Source: Aphrophora alni
Taxonomy: Eukaryota; Arthropoda; Insecta; Hemiptera; Aphrophoridae
Length of the DNA stretch: 64,000 nt
Reading direction: 5' to 3'
Assembly (NCBI GenBank): GCA_963513935.1
Contig: OY740774.1
Span: forward strand, 83,476,890 to 83,540,889
Shown here: piece after piece, positions 25,495-38,800 of the stretch
How positions within the stretch are numbered: position 1 is the stretch's first letter
Layout: each line of letters begins with the position of its first letter
Translations under genes and position numbers: made by a program
The notes under the pieces: generated by a model
Seen by the model: the letters and a program-made list of their open reading frames with translations, nothing else
What the model was told of the DNA's origin: nothing
Database searches by the model: none

Positions 25495-28400
25495 GGGGGG
25501 GTGTGTGTGATGGATTTTCGATAGGCGATTTTTTGTATTTTTCATTGTTGAATCAAATTAAAAACATAATTAGGAATAGTACAGGAAGTGTAAACACCAA
25601 CACAAGACTAAACGTAAAATAAATAATTTGTGGAATTGGTAAAAAATAGCTAAACAGGAATTAAATAAACACAGAAAAATCGTACAGTATGAAAATTTTT
25701 AACAATTTTTTTATGAAAGTTAACAACAAATAGTTTCCTAACCTTAAATGAAACTATTTGTCTGTATGTTGAGGTTTAAGGTTTAACTATTTTATTTATT
25801 TATTATTGTTCTTCAAGCTGAAAATGCTGATGAAAGGGTCGTAATTTCGCTGAAAATTCAAGTCCTAACCTAATCTTACCTTAATTGTCCTAATTAACAA
25901 GTTGACTGCTACCGACTGACGCTCTTTGGGAGCGGTAAACAATTCACACTTACACATGAAGGTTTCCACCTCCTCATCAGAGGGGGTTCATTTGTTATTG
26001 TGGGGAAAATTGAGGTCGGATATTTAAAAAAAAAAAAAAAAAAACTCGAACTAGCGTGTACGTGATAATCCTGAGGGAGCCTGGATTTCATGTAGTGTTG
26101 TGTTAGATCTCAATATTGCATCCTTCCTATCAGGTCTCTCTTCCGACCCTGGCACTATTAGAGCATTCTCAAGAGCTTGGGAGTCTTTATTTTACCTTTT
26201 CTTCTTCTTATTTTTTTATAAGGCGATGATAACCGAAAATTTTTCACCTTTGAAAAAAAAGAAAAGAAAAAGAAGCGGAATTATCTCTCTCACACTGTAC
26301 ACTACATTAACGGATATACACCGTGTCTCCTGTAACACTTACAATATTGTATAATTTTTGTTGTACAACGACGAGGTGTGAAATTGAACTCTGAGGCTTT
26401 CGACAGAGTGAACTGCTTGTAAACTGGAAGACCGAGTTTCACTGCAGGGTCATAAACGAGAATTTCTCGATTTATTACGTCGGCGTGAGTTAAAGAATCA
26501 CACCGCTACTTTATGACGATTTTAACATGTTCGTTCTTTCTGCGTATCTATAAATACTTGCCTTGCAGCTGTTAGTTTTAAACGTGATGGGGAAACGGAT
26601 TTTGTTATTTATGTATCCGGCCATCTCGACCTTGGTATCGATGTATGTATATTACAAATTAACTAATAATAATAATGAAAAAATAAACACAATATTTAGT
26701 AAAATCTACAATTTTATTGAGTCTTTTATTTTATATTTTGTAAAGACTCCAAACTGGTAGAATTTTTGTCAAACTCACCTTTGTTAAAACCATTGTCTTC
26801 CTTATGAGCACATGTTTCCTTTCTTCTCCCCCCCTTTAGCTAAGTAACTGTTCTTCTATTTGTATTATTATATGTCAGGTTTCAATATCTTCCTTAGTCT
26901 TTGTTAAGCTGCCTTGTAAATGCCGTTACTGGCGAAACCATGGTCGGCAAGACTCAATAAAATTGTAGAATTTACTAAATATTGTGTTTGTTTTTTCATT
27001 AAAATGGAGTTCTACCTGCGGTCATTAGTGTAAATCGTATAATAATAATAATAAATTCAAAACAAGAGAGCGCCTGTTTATTTTACACTACAAGTAATAT
27101 TGAAATTAAATCCTACAAGTTTAAATAACAAATAAACATACATATAATTAACACTTACACAATCTATAAACCAAAAGAGTTGATGAGCGCAATCATGGTG
27201 CTTACCAAGCCCCTTCGTACAATGATCTCTAAATGTAATGCCGAAAGTTAGTTTGGGCACTGTAAGGAATGCTAGATCAAGGGGTCTTTTCCAGGAGGGT
27301 AAGTTATTTTAAACTTTTTGTTACACAGGTTTTCTAAAGCTCGTAGTGTTTATATCACTATTTTCTTGACGTTGACAAGACCCTAAAGTGCCTCGTAGAC
27401 GTGTATATATTGAAAAGTCTCCACTCGCTTCGCTCGTGTCAGTGTTTCGGCTCTGGCGAATCTCGAAGCTGTACATAAAGGGTGTCCTACGAAGACGTCG
27501 CTATTTTTTAATGAATATGCCGGACATTCTACAAACCCGTCGCTTTAAGGTTATGTAACATACATATGAAATAAAAAGTACCATTGAGTTTCAATTTTGT
27601 ATAGTCTATAAAATGGCGGAATAACAGAACATCTTCTGGATAGAAGAACCACTTCCTCCCACAATGCAATGTGCATTGCCATCTGTTGAATCTCGATCAG
27701 CTGTTGTTTCGTTAACACACCATAATGAAACAATTTGTTAGTTGTGTTCAATCAATTTATGTGTGATATCTAACCTCGAAACCATGAATCAAAGACTGTA
27801 ACTTTTGGGCTGTCGTCACCAAGGATGGTGTTTTACCATATGACATATCCAGACAATGACTGAAGACAGGTACGCATCAATATTAACGGGAACGGGACGA
27901 TTGTCACACATTTTTGGACCTTCTGTCCATGGCAGTATTGGCACAATCATTAGAGCGGAATAAGTAGGGTCACAACTCGCCTGCTTGGAAAAGGCACGAT
28001 TGGCACAACCGCTCGACCAGGTAGACGCCATCGAACGAGGGAAAACGGGAATTTTATAATTCCCCGTCAACTCTGCACGACAATCAAATGGCCCGTAATA
28101 TCACGTATTTTCAAATTTACTTAGAATTAATTTTTACTGTAGACTATATTTTATTTGTATATTTTTAAAAGTGGCTTTGTCCGTAAATAAAGGAATATGA
28201 TTATAAACATGTTTAATACTGTAACGTGCATTTCAGTACGTATTAAATTTAAAAAAGTAGATTGCGTACCAAAACTTAAAAATTGCTAGGTTAGGTTAGG
28301 TTAGACAAAACAATTCCCATATCCCCGCATTCTGGCTACCTGGCTGTTACTACCTGGCCGGGCGGTTGTGCCAATCGTGCCTTTCCGAACCTTACAGGTT

Positions 28401-31400
28401 GGCCTTTCTTAATCCCCTCTAATGATTGTGCCAATCGTTCTACGACCATATTAACCGATCACATAGTTCCTCATCGTACTCAGCCGGAGATTAGTGACTT
28501 TTTTCCCACCAGGATGGATATGCTAATGTGGCCAAAGCAGTTTTAGATCGAGATCGTATTAACCGTTGGATAGGTCGTGACAGCAACTTCATGGACTGGC
28601 CTCCAAGATCCCCAGACGTGGCTGTTTGCGATTTTTTCCTACGTGGCTTTTTGAAAGAAAATTTATTCTCACCCTATAGCAACAGATGATGAATTAATGA
28701 GGCTGATTGAAGAGGGATTACTGTTGATACCTCGGAAATTTTTAAAAAGCGTTTAAGACTCTTTTTTGTTCCGTTGCTGTCTGTTATTAATGGACATCAA
28801 TTCGAACAAAATGTGAAACTTGTATAATTAATAATTTATTAACGTTATTTTTCTTTATTGAGTTTTACACATTTTCATGTTATCTGCAAATGAACAATTT
28901 GTAATGTTTATGCAAATAAATTCATTTTGGTAAAAACATACCGTACCATTATTTTATCATTCCACCATTTTGTTTTGACCATTGTTTATACAAAAATAAA
29001 ACTCAAGAGTATTTTTCTGTTTTTTTTTACTTATCTATGTAACATAACTGTAAAATGTCAAGTTTGTAAAGTGTTCCATAAGTTCGACATATTAATTCAA
29101 AAATAGCGACGTATTCGTGAGACACCCCGTATATTCCATTCGCTGCGCTCTCGTCAGTGACTTGTCTCTGCTGTATTTCTTAATTGTACGAATAGCACCT
29201 TTTTTTAAATGTCAGGGTTCGAAATTACAATTTTCACAATAACTTCGCCATTTTTCATCAGAGAGTTTGAATTAGTACCGGTACAACATACAAAATTGAA
29301 ATCTGCAAATTTTATTAAATTTAGCGTTTTATTAGTTGAATGACACATGTAATACGAACAAAAAACTATTTTAAATGGCCGCCTTTTTGACATTTGAAAT
29401 TCGATTTTCTGAATTTCAATATGGGACTATTATGGCCAGCAAGTCGAATATCACTTCTGGGGTTTCCTTACCAAAAATAATATACAACATCATTAAGCAA
29501 AGTGGAACTGAAAGGGTTGACATATTTTATATTAGCTCTGCAACTTATTTATTTTAAATCCATATTAACAGACTTTTTTTTACCGAAAACTCCGTACTGC
29601 CTTTTTTGGAGTGATGGATAATCAATTCGTTTTGTTTGTCCCTATAGAGGTAAAACATATGTCCCTATAGAGGTAAAACATATGTCCCTATAGAGGTAAA
29701 ACATATGTCCCTATAGAGGTAAAACATGTCCCTATAGAGGTAAAACATATGTCCCTATTGAGGTAAAACATATGTACCTATAGAGGTAAAACATATGTCC
29801 CTATAGAGGTAAAACATATGTCCCTATAGAGGTAAAACATATGTCCCTATTGAGGTAAAACATATGTCCCTATAGAGGTAAAACATAGATCCCATATGAG
29901 TAAAATTTGATCAAAATCGTTAGAGCCGATTTTTATAAAATCGTAATATCGTTTTTATAGGATCTACACCCAAAATTGTATTATCGAATAACTATAATAT
30001 GGTTCTGGATCATACTAAATTATATCACAATTTTAAAAATGTCTACGTTACAGGATGACCGTTACCTACTAGAGCTCTGTAAATCCACAAGTAATCTATG
30101 AATAACATTTGAATTGATTGGCCTGTAGTGCGACATTTCGCGTCATCTTACACAGATGAATTTCAATAAGGAGATTAACTGCAATTATGTTGCGGTTTTT
30201 AATGGTAATTCAACAAGAAATGGTAAATAATATGACAAAAACAGGTTATCGAGAACCACTTTGAGAAGAGAAGATAATAGAAACGGGTTGAATTTCTTTT
30301 ATGCTCCGATGTAGTGTATTTAAAAAAAAATTGTTTTAATTAAATTCACTAATAATCATATCAGCTGATGGAAATTGGATTAATTTAGCAGGACTGTAAA
30401 CCTCTGAACTCTAAATTATTGAATAACTAAATAAACTTTTTACTTGCAGTAGGTTTATAATCGTTAAAACGATGACCTCTGTTTTGACGGATCTTCACGA
30501 TGACCTCAGGAAACTGTTTAAATGCTGTCCGCCCGTCGTCGTTGTCGTCAGTACGTAAGCATGTTAGCGGCCACTAAAATTAAGATAGAAACTTAAAATC
30601 TAGTAAAGGTGACTTACAAGAATCCTATTAAAATTCAGAAAAATTGATTTGAAAATTTCAAAATGGTGGATATTTTAAACAGTGTTTTCTTCATATCTCG
30701 TGTTTTATTCTGCTTATACAACATTAAAATAGGTAAAAACACAGCTCTACAATTACAGACAAAGACAATATTTTGAAAAATATAATTTAGAATCCTGATA
30801 TCCCTATTTACAATGACAAATAGCGAAGTTATTGTGATCTCCCAAGGAAATGTGATATTCGTATAGTTGAGATCCGGCAAGGCCGCGTTATCGACACGAG
30901 CGTAGTGAGTGAAAGCTTCCTCAGAAATGTACTTCTAGGCCTGCAAGGGACGAGACACTGGCACGAGCAAAGCGAGTGGAGACTTTTTAATATTTACACG
31001 ACTTCGAAACTCGACAAGCCAACGTCAAGAAAGTAGTGATGTATATAATTACAAGGTTCACAAAACCTACCCTACTGGATATATTTACCTTTCCTAGAAG
31101 GTACAAAAAACCAATGTTTGAACCATTTAGATGATCTGCTTGTGTTGTATTGTCTACTAATTAGATTACACTGTTAATTCTAAAACAAGTCGAAAGTTTG
31201 ATATAGTTTCAAGAATTGCAGCCACCAATAGGAAACAAAGTTATGCAATAATAAATGTTATTTTCTAAATTAAAAATAAACAATAAAGAGTAGGCCTATT
31301 TAAAAAATGCGTCAATAAATATTTAAATATCAAATGATAAGATAGATAATATGTGGAAATAATATAATAATATGCTTGTAAGTTGTATTATTATTTAAAT

Positions 31401-32850
31401 TAAAACAATTTCATATTTACAATCCAAGTTGTAAGTACCTTTAATTTCTCCAACCGAAAGGAATTAAAGGTCAATAGATCTATTATGAATAACTTTAAAA
31501 TAAAATTAGAACACACTGTCTCGCAAATGCTTTTATTAAATCAAACGCGTTTCAACGTCAATATCGTCATCTTCAGTGATACATGAGCTACAATAAATCA
31601 AACAGTTTTATTTTACTTTGAAAACATCTCCCAACTCAAGGTAAATATTTATTTACTTTACGTATTAGTTAAATTTAAACAACAATTTTATGTATATTTA
31701 GATACAGAGTGGAGCAAAAATTGAGGACCCTTATGTACAGGGTGTCCCACGATGAGGTCGCTATTTTTTATTTTTTTAAAATTTGGAACACTACAAACTT
31801 GACACTTTACAGTTATGTTACTATAAAGTTTCATTTTTGTATGGCCAATCAAAACAAAATGGCGTTAACAAAATAATGGTACGTTTTCTTCAAAACGATT
31901 TTATTTCCTTAACCATTACAAATGGTTGTGTGCAAATAACATGGAAATGTGTAAAACTTATTAAATGAAAGTAAAGAAAAATAACAGTAATAAATTATTA
32001 ATGTTCCAAATTTGACATTCATTGGAATTGATTTCCAATAGCACTGATAGCAACGAAACAAATAAAAAGTCAAAAGGTATCAACTTCCTCTTAAATCAGC
32101 CTCATTAATAAATTCATCATCTGTTGATATAGGGTTAGAATAAACTTTTTCTTTCAAAAAGCCCCATAGGAAAAAACCACAAACAGTCAAGTCTTGGAGG
32201 ACAGTCCATGAAGTTACTGCCACGACCTATCCAACTTTAGGATGGGTGAGTGGGATAGTTAGTGAATATTTTATGGTTTTTTTATGACAGCGACTCTTAA
32301 AATATGAGTTATGAACAACTTCCCGAAATATGCCAAAATAAGCCTACATGTCAAACTTACGGGTTTGTACTGTATAACACTCCTCATACAACAGACAAAC
32401 CTCATTTCAAAATCTTCTTTTTTTTTATATCAGGTGGCTTCAAAACGGATGTATCAGCAAAAACTAGACATCGATGTTTAATAAATAATTTTGAAACTTT
32501 AGCTTATTGCTTTATTTTATCCATCAATGTTTTTAATCACAGTTACGAAAATAAAAATATGAACATATCCTTATTTTAACATAACCTTTAAAATGACATC
32601 TCTGTATAATTTTCACGACTATTGTTCCATCACGCCTATTCATTGTTCTTATGGAAATAAATCCAATATGGCGACTAGGTCTTTATTAAATGAGTTTGAG
32701 TTAGGTTAGCATAATTTTTATAGAATAAAGGAACTAATAGACGTGTCCACAAAGCCTCTTTGTCCCAAGTATTCAAGCCTATTTATATCCACCTGTTGAT
32801 GAGATCATTAATTTAAGTTTTAATCTGAAGTAAATATCTTATTACTTCTC

Positions 32851-32882
<32 letters not shown>

Positions 32883-35800
32883 TTATATATATATATATAT
32901 TATAACAAATACCACCTTAACAAATTTAGAATTTAACTTTCTTTAATTATAATATTAAGTTTAAATCATTTACAATAAAATCAATTATTGTCCAAATCTG
33001 ATGCACTTAATACTTATACAATTAATGTTTAAACCTACTACTTATTCTAAGTACATCGTTAAATATAAATTACTAATTCTACAATGTCTTAACCTAAAAT
33101 AAAGAAATAAGAGTGCATCATAATTTTACTTTTAATTTATTATTATAAAATTGCTCCGGCTAACTGAAATGTATTATTTATTTATTTTCTCTTTACGGGT
33201 TCGTGATTCTTTGGTGACTATAATTTACATATAAAATAGAATTTGGTGGTAGTTTATTTAATTGAGATTGTCCATTAATTTGTACTTATCGGCTTGGAAG
33301 TTTTATCACAGCTCCGATGTTCCTGGTTCCTTGCACGTGGTTCCCGTGTAGACTGCCAGTAGATGGATCGATTTGCCTTGATCCTTTCGACGAATCTTCT
33401 TTTCTTCTTACACTTGTATCATCACACACTTTTGTGACGACGATTACTTTTAATTTATTGTATTAATATTCCTGTTCAAACACTTTTATAACGACGCAAA
33501 TTTTTCACTCACTTTTATGACGACGACTCTTTTAAACTTATAAACGACGATTATCTTTAAACTATTCTTCGGAGATTATTATTAAATACTTATACAAAAA
33601 AACGACGCAGATACTATTTAATTTTGACGTTTGATCTCGGCTAAATCTTTCACAACGATTTTCTTTTCTACTCAAGAAACACTTGCTCCGGAACTCCCTC
33701 CTTCAATCAGTTAACAACCAAAAAGAACCTCGTGTGCTTCTCTTCCACCCCTATTTATAACGTATTCTTTCAAACGCTTTCTTCCGATCCTCTTCCTTCA
33801 TTGGCTTATTTTAAATCTTGTACGTTATTTCAAGACTGACGCAATTTCCTTCATTGGTCCATTTCAAACATTTTCGGTTGAAGGCATTGACTTTTGGAAT
33901 GGTTTATTTGACTCCTTGAGATCCGTGACTGATGTTAGAATAGTTTTTCTAGCTGTCAACCCTTTCAACTCTTTACAATTTCTGGCCTACCGAGCACTGA
34001 CCTTTTGGGAGCTCTCTATTTCGTTACAACATACATATTTAACACAAAATGGTTTATAGACTAAGTGTTTTCGTACATATAGGTATACAAATTTTAGTTA
34101 GTTGTAATTAACTTTAAAAGTTAATTGTAAATCTCGTTGCTAATTATTATTACAAGACCAGTCAGTAATCACCAATATTTAGATGTATTATACCGTGTGT
34201 CCCAAAAGTTCCGGAAAATTTCAGTTACTTAAAAACCATAAAAAATAGAAAACAGATATTTTATATGTGTCTGCTGGTGATAAAATACTACTTTTTGGCA
34301 AATGAGACATTTTTACCTGTTCCCCAAAAATGGGGGTTTTGGGGGCAACTCAATAATCTTAAATTCAAACCCTCATCGAGTGACCCCCTCATGTAACATA
34401 CAACAGTCTATAAACAAGTATACAAACAGTAGGTCCATATCTTGCTCCTATGAAAAATGGCGACTGTTTAAATATTTGAAACGGCTATTTTACTTTATTT
34501 ATTTCATTCAGTATTAATTAGAAGGCAAGAATATAGGATCAAAATGTATTTAAAAAATGTAATGTTGTAATCATAATTACTATTTTTGAATTTAAAAAAA
34601 AACCCCAGAACTTTGAAAAAATATACAGAATGGTGTATTTATTTATTTTACTAAGGTCACGCGATGAGGGTTTCCATTTAAGATTATTGAGTTGCCTCCC
34701 CCCCCCCAAACCTCCATTTTTGTTGACAGGTAAAAATGTTTCATTTATTCATTTACCAAAAAGTAGTTTTTTATCACCAGAAGGCACATATAAAATAAAA
34801 GTTATTGAACCGGTCCTGGACTTTTGGGACACACGGTATACTATTCATTTGATCGTGTTTATAATTTTACTTTAGGCAGTAGCCTACATCCTACGTCAGA
34901 GTTGTGGCGACTTATTTTAACCTGTTCTTAATTCAATGAAAAACATTGGCACATGTCCATCTAACGCATACGCCCACCTGTGCGGTACGGTCTGGATATC
35001 ACGTATCTCTGGTTACGTGTTGAAATGCATCTACCAGCAGCTCGGTTAAAGGGAAAATAAAAAGCTGGGGTTTCCCTACATACTAGTGTTTTTGCTCATA
35101 AAATAGAATACCAAATATGACTTAAAACCACACACGATAAACAGTTCTACACAGTCGAGACGATATAAAGATGTTGTTTTTCAAGTCTTTTGAAAACCTG
35201 TATTTTTATAGTAAAATGTACTAAAATTAACAAATATAAAATATCGGGAGAAAGGTTGATAATTTTTCAATTTATACCAATACTATTATCAAATGGAGAA
35301 TGCGGCTGAACGAAAGGATCGCCTTACTCTAACGCACGCGCCATCACACACAGGCGCGTAGAGTATTAGCACTTACCATGGGCCATCCACAGGAGTTACC
35401 TACTGTGCTTCACTTGATAAAACTTTCATTTATTTAATTTGATATTTTAAAATAAAATCTATAATATATTTTATTCTACTCTTCATTACAAGAAAAACAA
35501 GACCAAACGATGTATAATTTACTTTAATAGAGTCCATAATTGGCTCTGGGGATTTCTTTCGAATTTAAATGTGATTAATAAACCAAAACCGCGCGCGAAA
35601 ATTACAAATAGAAAAATATTACGGTTCGGGAATAACTGGGAAAATATTAATTTTTCTCGCCGTCATTTAAAAGCTCAATTTTAACCTAATATTATTTACG
35701 TTGGGGTCTATTAATGGCTCAAGCGTAGCAAGTTTATGTCTCAAATACATAAATTCTATGATTGATTGACCCATTCCGTCATAAGTGTGTACCAAACACG

Positions 35801-38800
35801 CAAATAAAAATACAGAAGAAATACCAAATGTTCGTCTTTAAATCCGGTATCATTAAAACAAAATTCTCGTCTCGTCACGTCAACGCACCAGCTGTTGGCG
35901 AGTTATTTATAAGCTGAGAGCCTAATAAATCAGCTGAACCACCACGCAGTCAATTTGTTGCAGTTTTTGTGTGTGTAAGTTATGACAATCTTAAAATGAA
36001 TTATTTTATTATATCATTGTAAAAGAGAAAGACATTGCACTAACTTTCCCACACACCCATTCACAGTCTCTACGCAAATATCTATACTATACATGAGAAA
36101 GAAAATAAAAGACGTAATTTACTTTGTATTACCTCCCCCCCCCCAGGTGTATTTTTTTTGGAGATCGGTTCGTATAGAAGCGTCCTTCTTTATCAATTTA
36201 CAATTTAGTTTTGCGTCGTTTCTACTATAAACTAGCCCTAAACATAAATTGTACTTGATTAAAAAAAATATATATATATATATTTTTTTACTTTATTGTT
36301 TAAAAACGAAAAACCTCTCGGCCGCCATCGCTTAATAAAGAAGGAAAGACCTCCTAGCTTTCCAACACTCTAATAGCGTCAGTGTCGAGAGATAATAACA
36401 ATTACAGTATACAAGCTGTCACAAGTCAAGTCAGTTGAGGGAGGAGTCTGACCTTGATGAACCTATAGGATCCATGCAGTTTTGTCAACTCGTTACCCCG
36501 GTGTGACGGCACTTGGAACCCGTTTCAACAGCGCTTAGCACCGTGAATTTTCTGCAGTTATGCTCATTTAAGGCCCTCAGAAAATTCATTTTTCGTCACA
36601 AATAGAAAGAGCTTAATTTAATTAACATTAAAAAAAAAAAAACATTCATAGCTGCTTTCCATTCTTGTAAACAATCATCAAAAGTTTTTCAACAAAAATA
36701 ATGCTTTTCCAACTAAATAAATAAATATTTCCCCTTAAATAATTGCAAAAGATGATATTTATTTTTGTACTGGGTTATTACTATTATAACAGCGAAAATT
36801 ATTATTACTTTTAAAATATAAAAAATGTAGCTACTTATTTACGCAAATCTATTAGCATTGGAAGTCGTCGGTAGCCTCGCTCGGAGGTTAGCCTATCGCA
36901 GGTAGCTGTTCGAATTGCTCTCCTGGCTATTATTCAACGGGCATGATTTGTGCCGCATAGTATAGTCAAGAGATCTGATAGGAACAATGAAAGTAAGTGG
37001 TGTTGCACTCTTTGTGATAAAAGTGCCCTGTAAAAGAGTCCACAAGTGATTTTCTTTTAGAAAATAAATTATACAAGACAATTTATACAACGCTTACCTT
37101 CGTCTAAAGGAAAATTCGTAAATACACCTTTTGAAACCAAAATACTGCTAATCACAAATTGGAGGAACTGTGTACAACTATAATCAACAAATATACAACT
37201 AATTCATCAAAAACCTTTTAAGTAAACTTAATTTAACAATTTTCAAAGGAAATACAATTGTTGTCTTCGACATTGGAGCTATTGGAACTAAGGGTCGCTA
37301 TTTTACCTTCTGTTTTTAATAACTGAAAGGTTTTTCGCATTTAAACTGCAAGGGGGGGGGACGGATACTCGATTTTTTAAATTTATCACATAACTCTCTC
37401 TATATTACGTCTATGAAAATTTAAAAATTAAACATTTTAAATTCAGTTTGATTTTAAAGAATTGTTGAATAGTTTTAAACAGGGATACAAAGCCCCATCC
37501 TTCATGAAATATGGCGGTATAGTCACATGACGGGAAGTGAAGTCAATTGAGAGGTTGGGGGAATTGTGACAGAGCGTTACCATGGGTTTAGTATATACAA
37601 AGGTAATGACTACCTTACTTCCCTGTATAGGGATTGTTTGTCTGTGTCTCTACATCGCAAACTTGTGGACCGATTTTAATCACACACAACGTTGTAGACT
37701 ACCTTCGAAAAAATGAAATGGTTTTAATTAGATTTTTTTAAATAGGAAATTTGGCTGTTTTTGAGATTTTCTTACAAAACTTTTAATTGCCAGAACAACG
37801 TACCACTATTTTGCGCTGACTTCATATTGAGCATTTTCAAACTTTATAAGAAACGAACCAAAACAAATGGAATTTATACTAATATAAATCTACGTTTGAC
37901 ATAAACATGATTAAATAAAGGTAGTAGCAGAGTTTTGTTTGTTTTTTTTTTAAAATTAATAATAGACGAAATCCCCATAACATATTTTATAGCTCACTCA
38001 CCATGAAAACGTAGTATAAACAAAGTGTTTTCTCTTAATTACTTGTATATCCCAATTGTATCTGCATACAATAAATAACTTTTCTCGCGGCTTGGACAAC
38101 AAATAACGAAACCACAACCATTTAAAGTTTTATATTACTTTTGAAAGAAACTGTATTTTGTCGGACCAACTTTATAATCTCATTTTACAGGTTGTTTTAA
38201 AACATTTTTGCTAAACAATTTATTTTGGTAGGTAACTCCAAAAGTTACTCATGGTAGTAGAAATTGTAAATTGAAAATTGAGCTGGTTTGTATCCGGAGC
38301 CAATTAAAGCTAGGGTAAAATTAAAAGAATTCCAATATTCTACAGCTCTGGTTGTCTGATTGGTTGTACAATGCATTATGGTGTAAGCTCTCAAACAACG
38401 AGAGAGGAAGTGATTGGTTGGGGCCGGTTTTAGTGAGTACGGACTTACAAAACCTGAGAGGACCTAGCTGGATCTAAAGCTTTTTTCATGTAGTCTTGGA
38501 TTAAATCCATCTATTTAATCTTTCCTATCCAGTCTCTCTTGACCGACTCTTGTTATTTTCCGACCCTGATACTACTACAATATTCAAGGCATAGGAGTCT
38601 TTATTTTATATTATTTTTTTCTCTTTTTGCAAGACGCGATTATGACTGAGAGGTTTAAGCAACAAGAAAAATGGATTGGGGAAATGATTTCGTATTGCAG
38701 AAAAGCGCTTGATAATACAAGAATAACAGCGGACAACTTGCGTTATCTGAAAGAGTTCTTGCAATTCCTGTTCATTACTTAAGTTAATATTATGAAATGT

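Larger units (their letters stand above)
27478..29129 (+). mobile_element. Mariner-like element with decayed transposase, TA duplication
   Basis: Inverted ends (gggtgtcctacgaagacgtc left; complement of gtattcgtgagacacccc right) are flanked by TA at 27476-27477 and 29130-29131, and the inverted similarity runs for about 130 bases through AAAATGGCGGAAT. Without its own 568-bp insertion it is about 1.08 kb, shorter than an intact transposase element. The same family appears at 9725-10455 (5' half) and 31738-32222 (3' end, reverse). Confidence 0.85.
27180..29440 (+). repeat. Family D copy, interrupted by a nested insertion
   Basis: The left part 27180-27477 (CATGGTGCTTACCAAGCCCC, CTCCACTCGCTTCGCTCGTG) and right part 29130-29440 (TTCACAATAACTTCGCC, AAAATTGAAATCTGCAAATT) join smoothly when 27478-29131 is removed, matching the continuous copy at 16850-17150. 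Confidence 0.7.

Noticed and set aside
29638..29888. CRISPR array
   Set aside because: The 23-bp units are contiguous with no variable spacers; it is a eukaryotic minisatellite.
34302..34875. Two open frames with Pro-rich LPPPKPPFLLTGK
   Set aside because: They are the two inverted arms of the 644-bp MITE, read in opposite senses.
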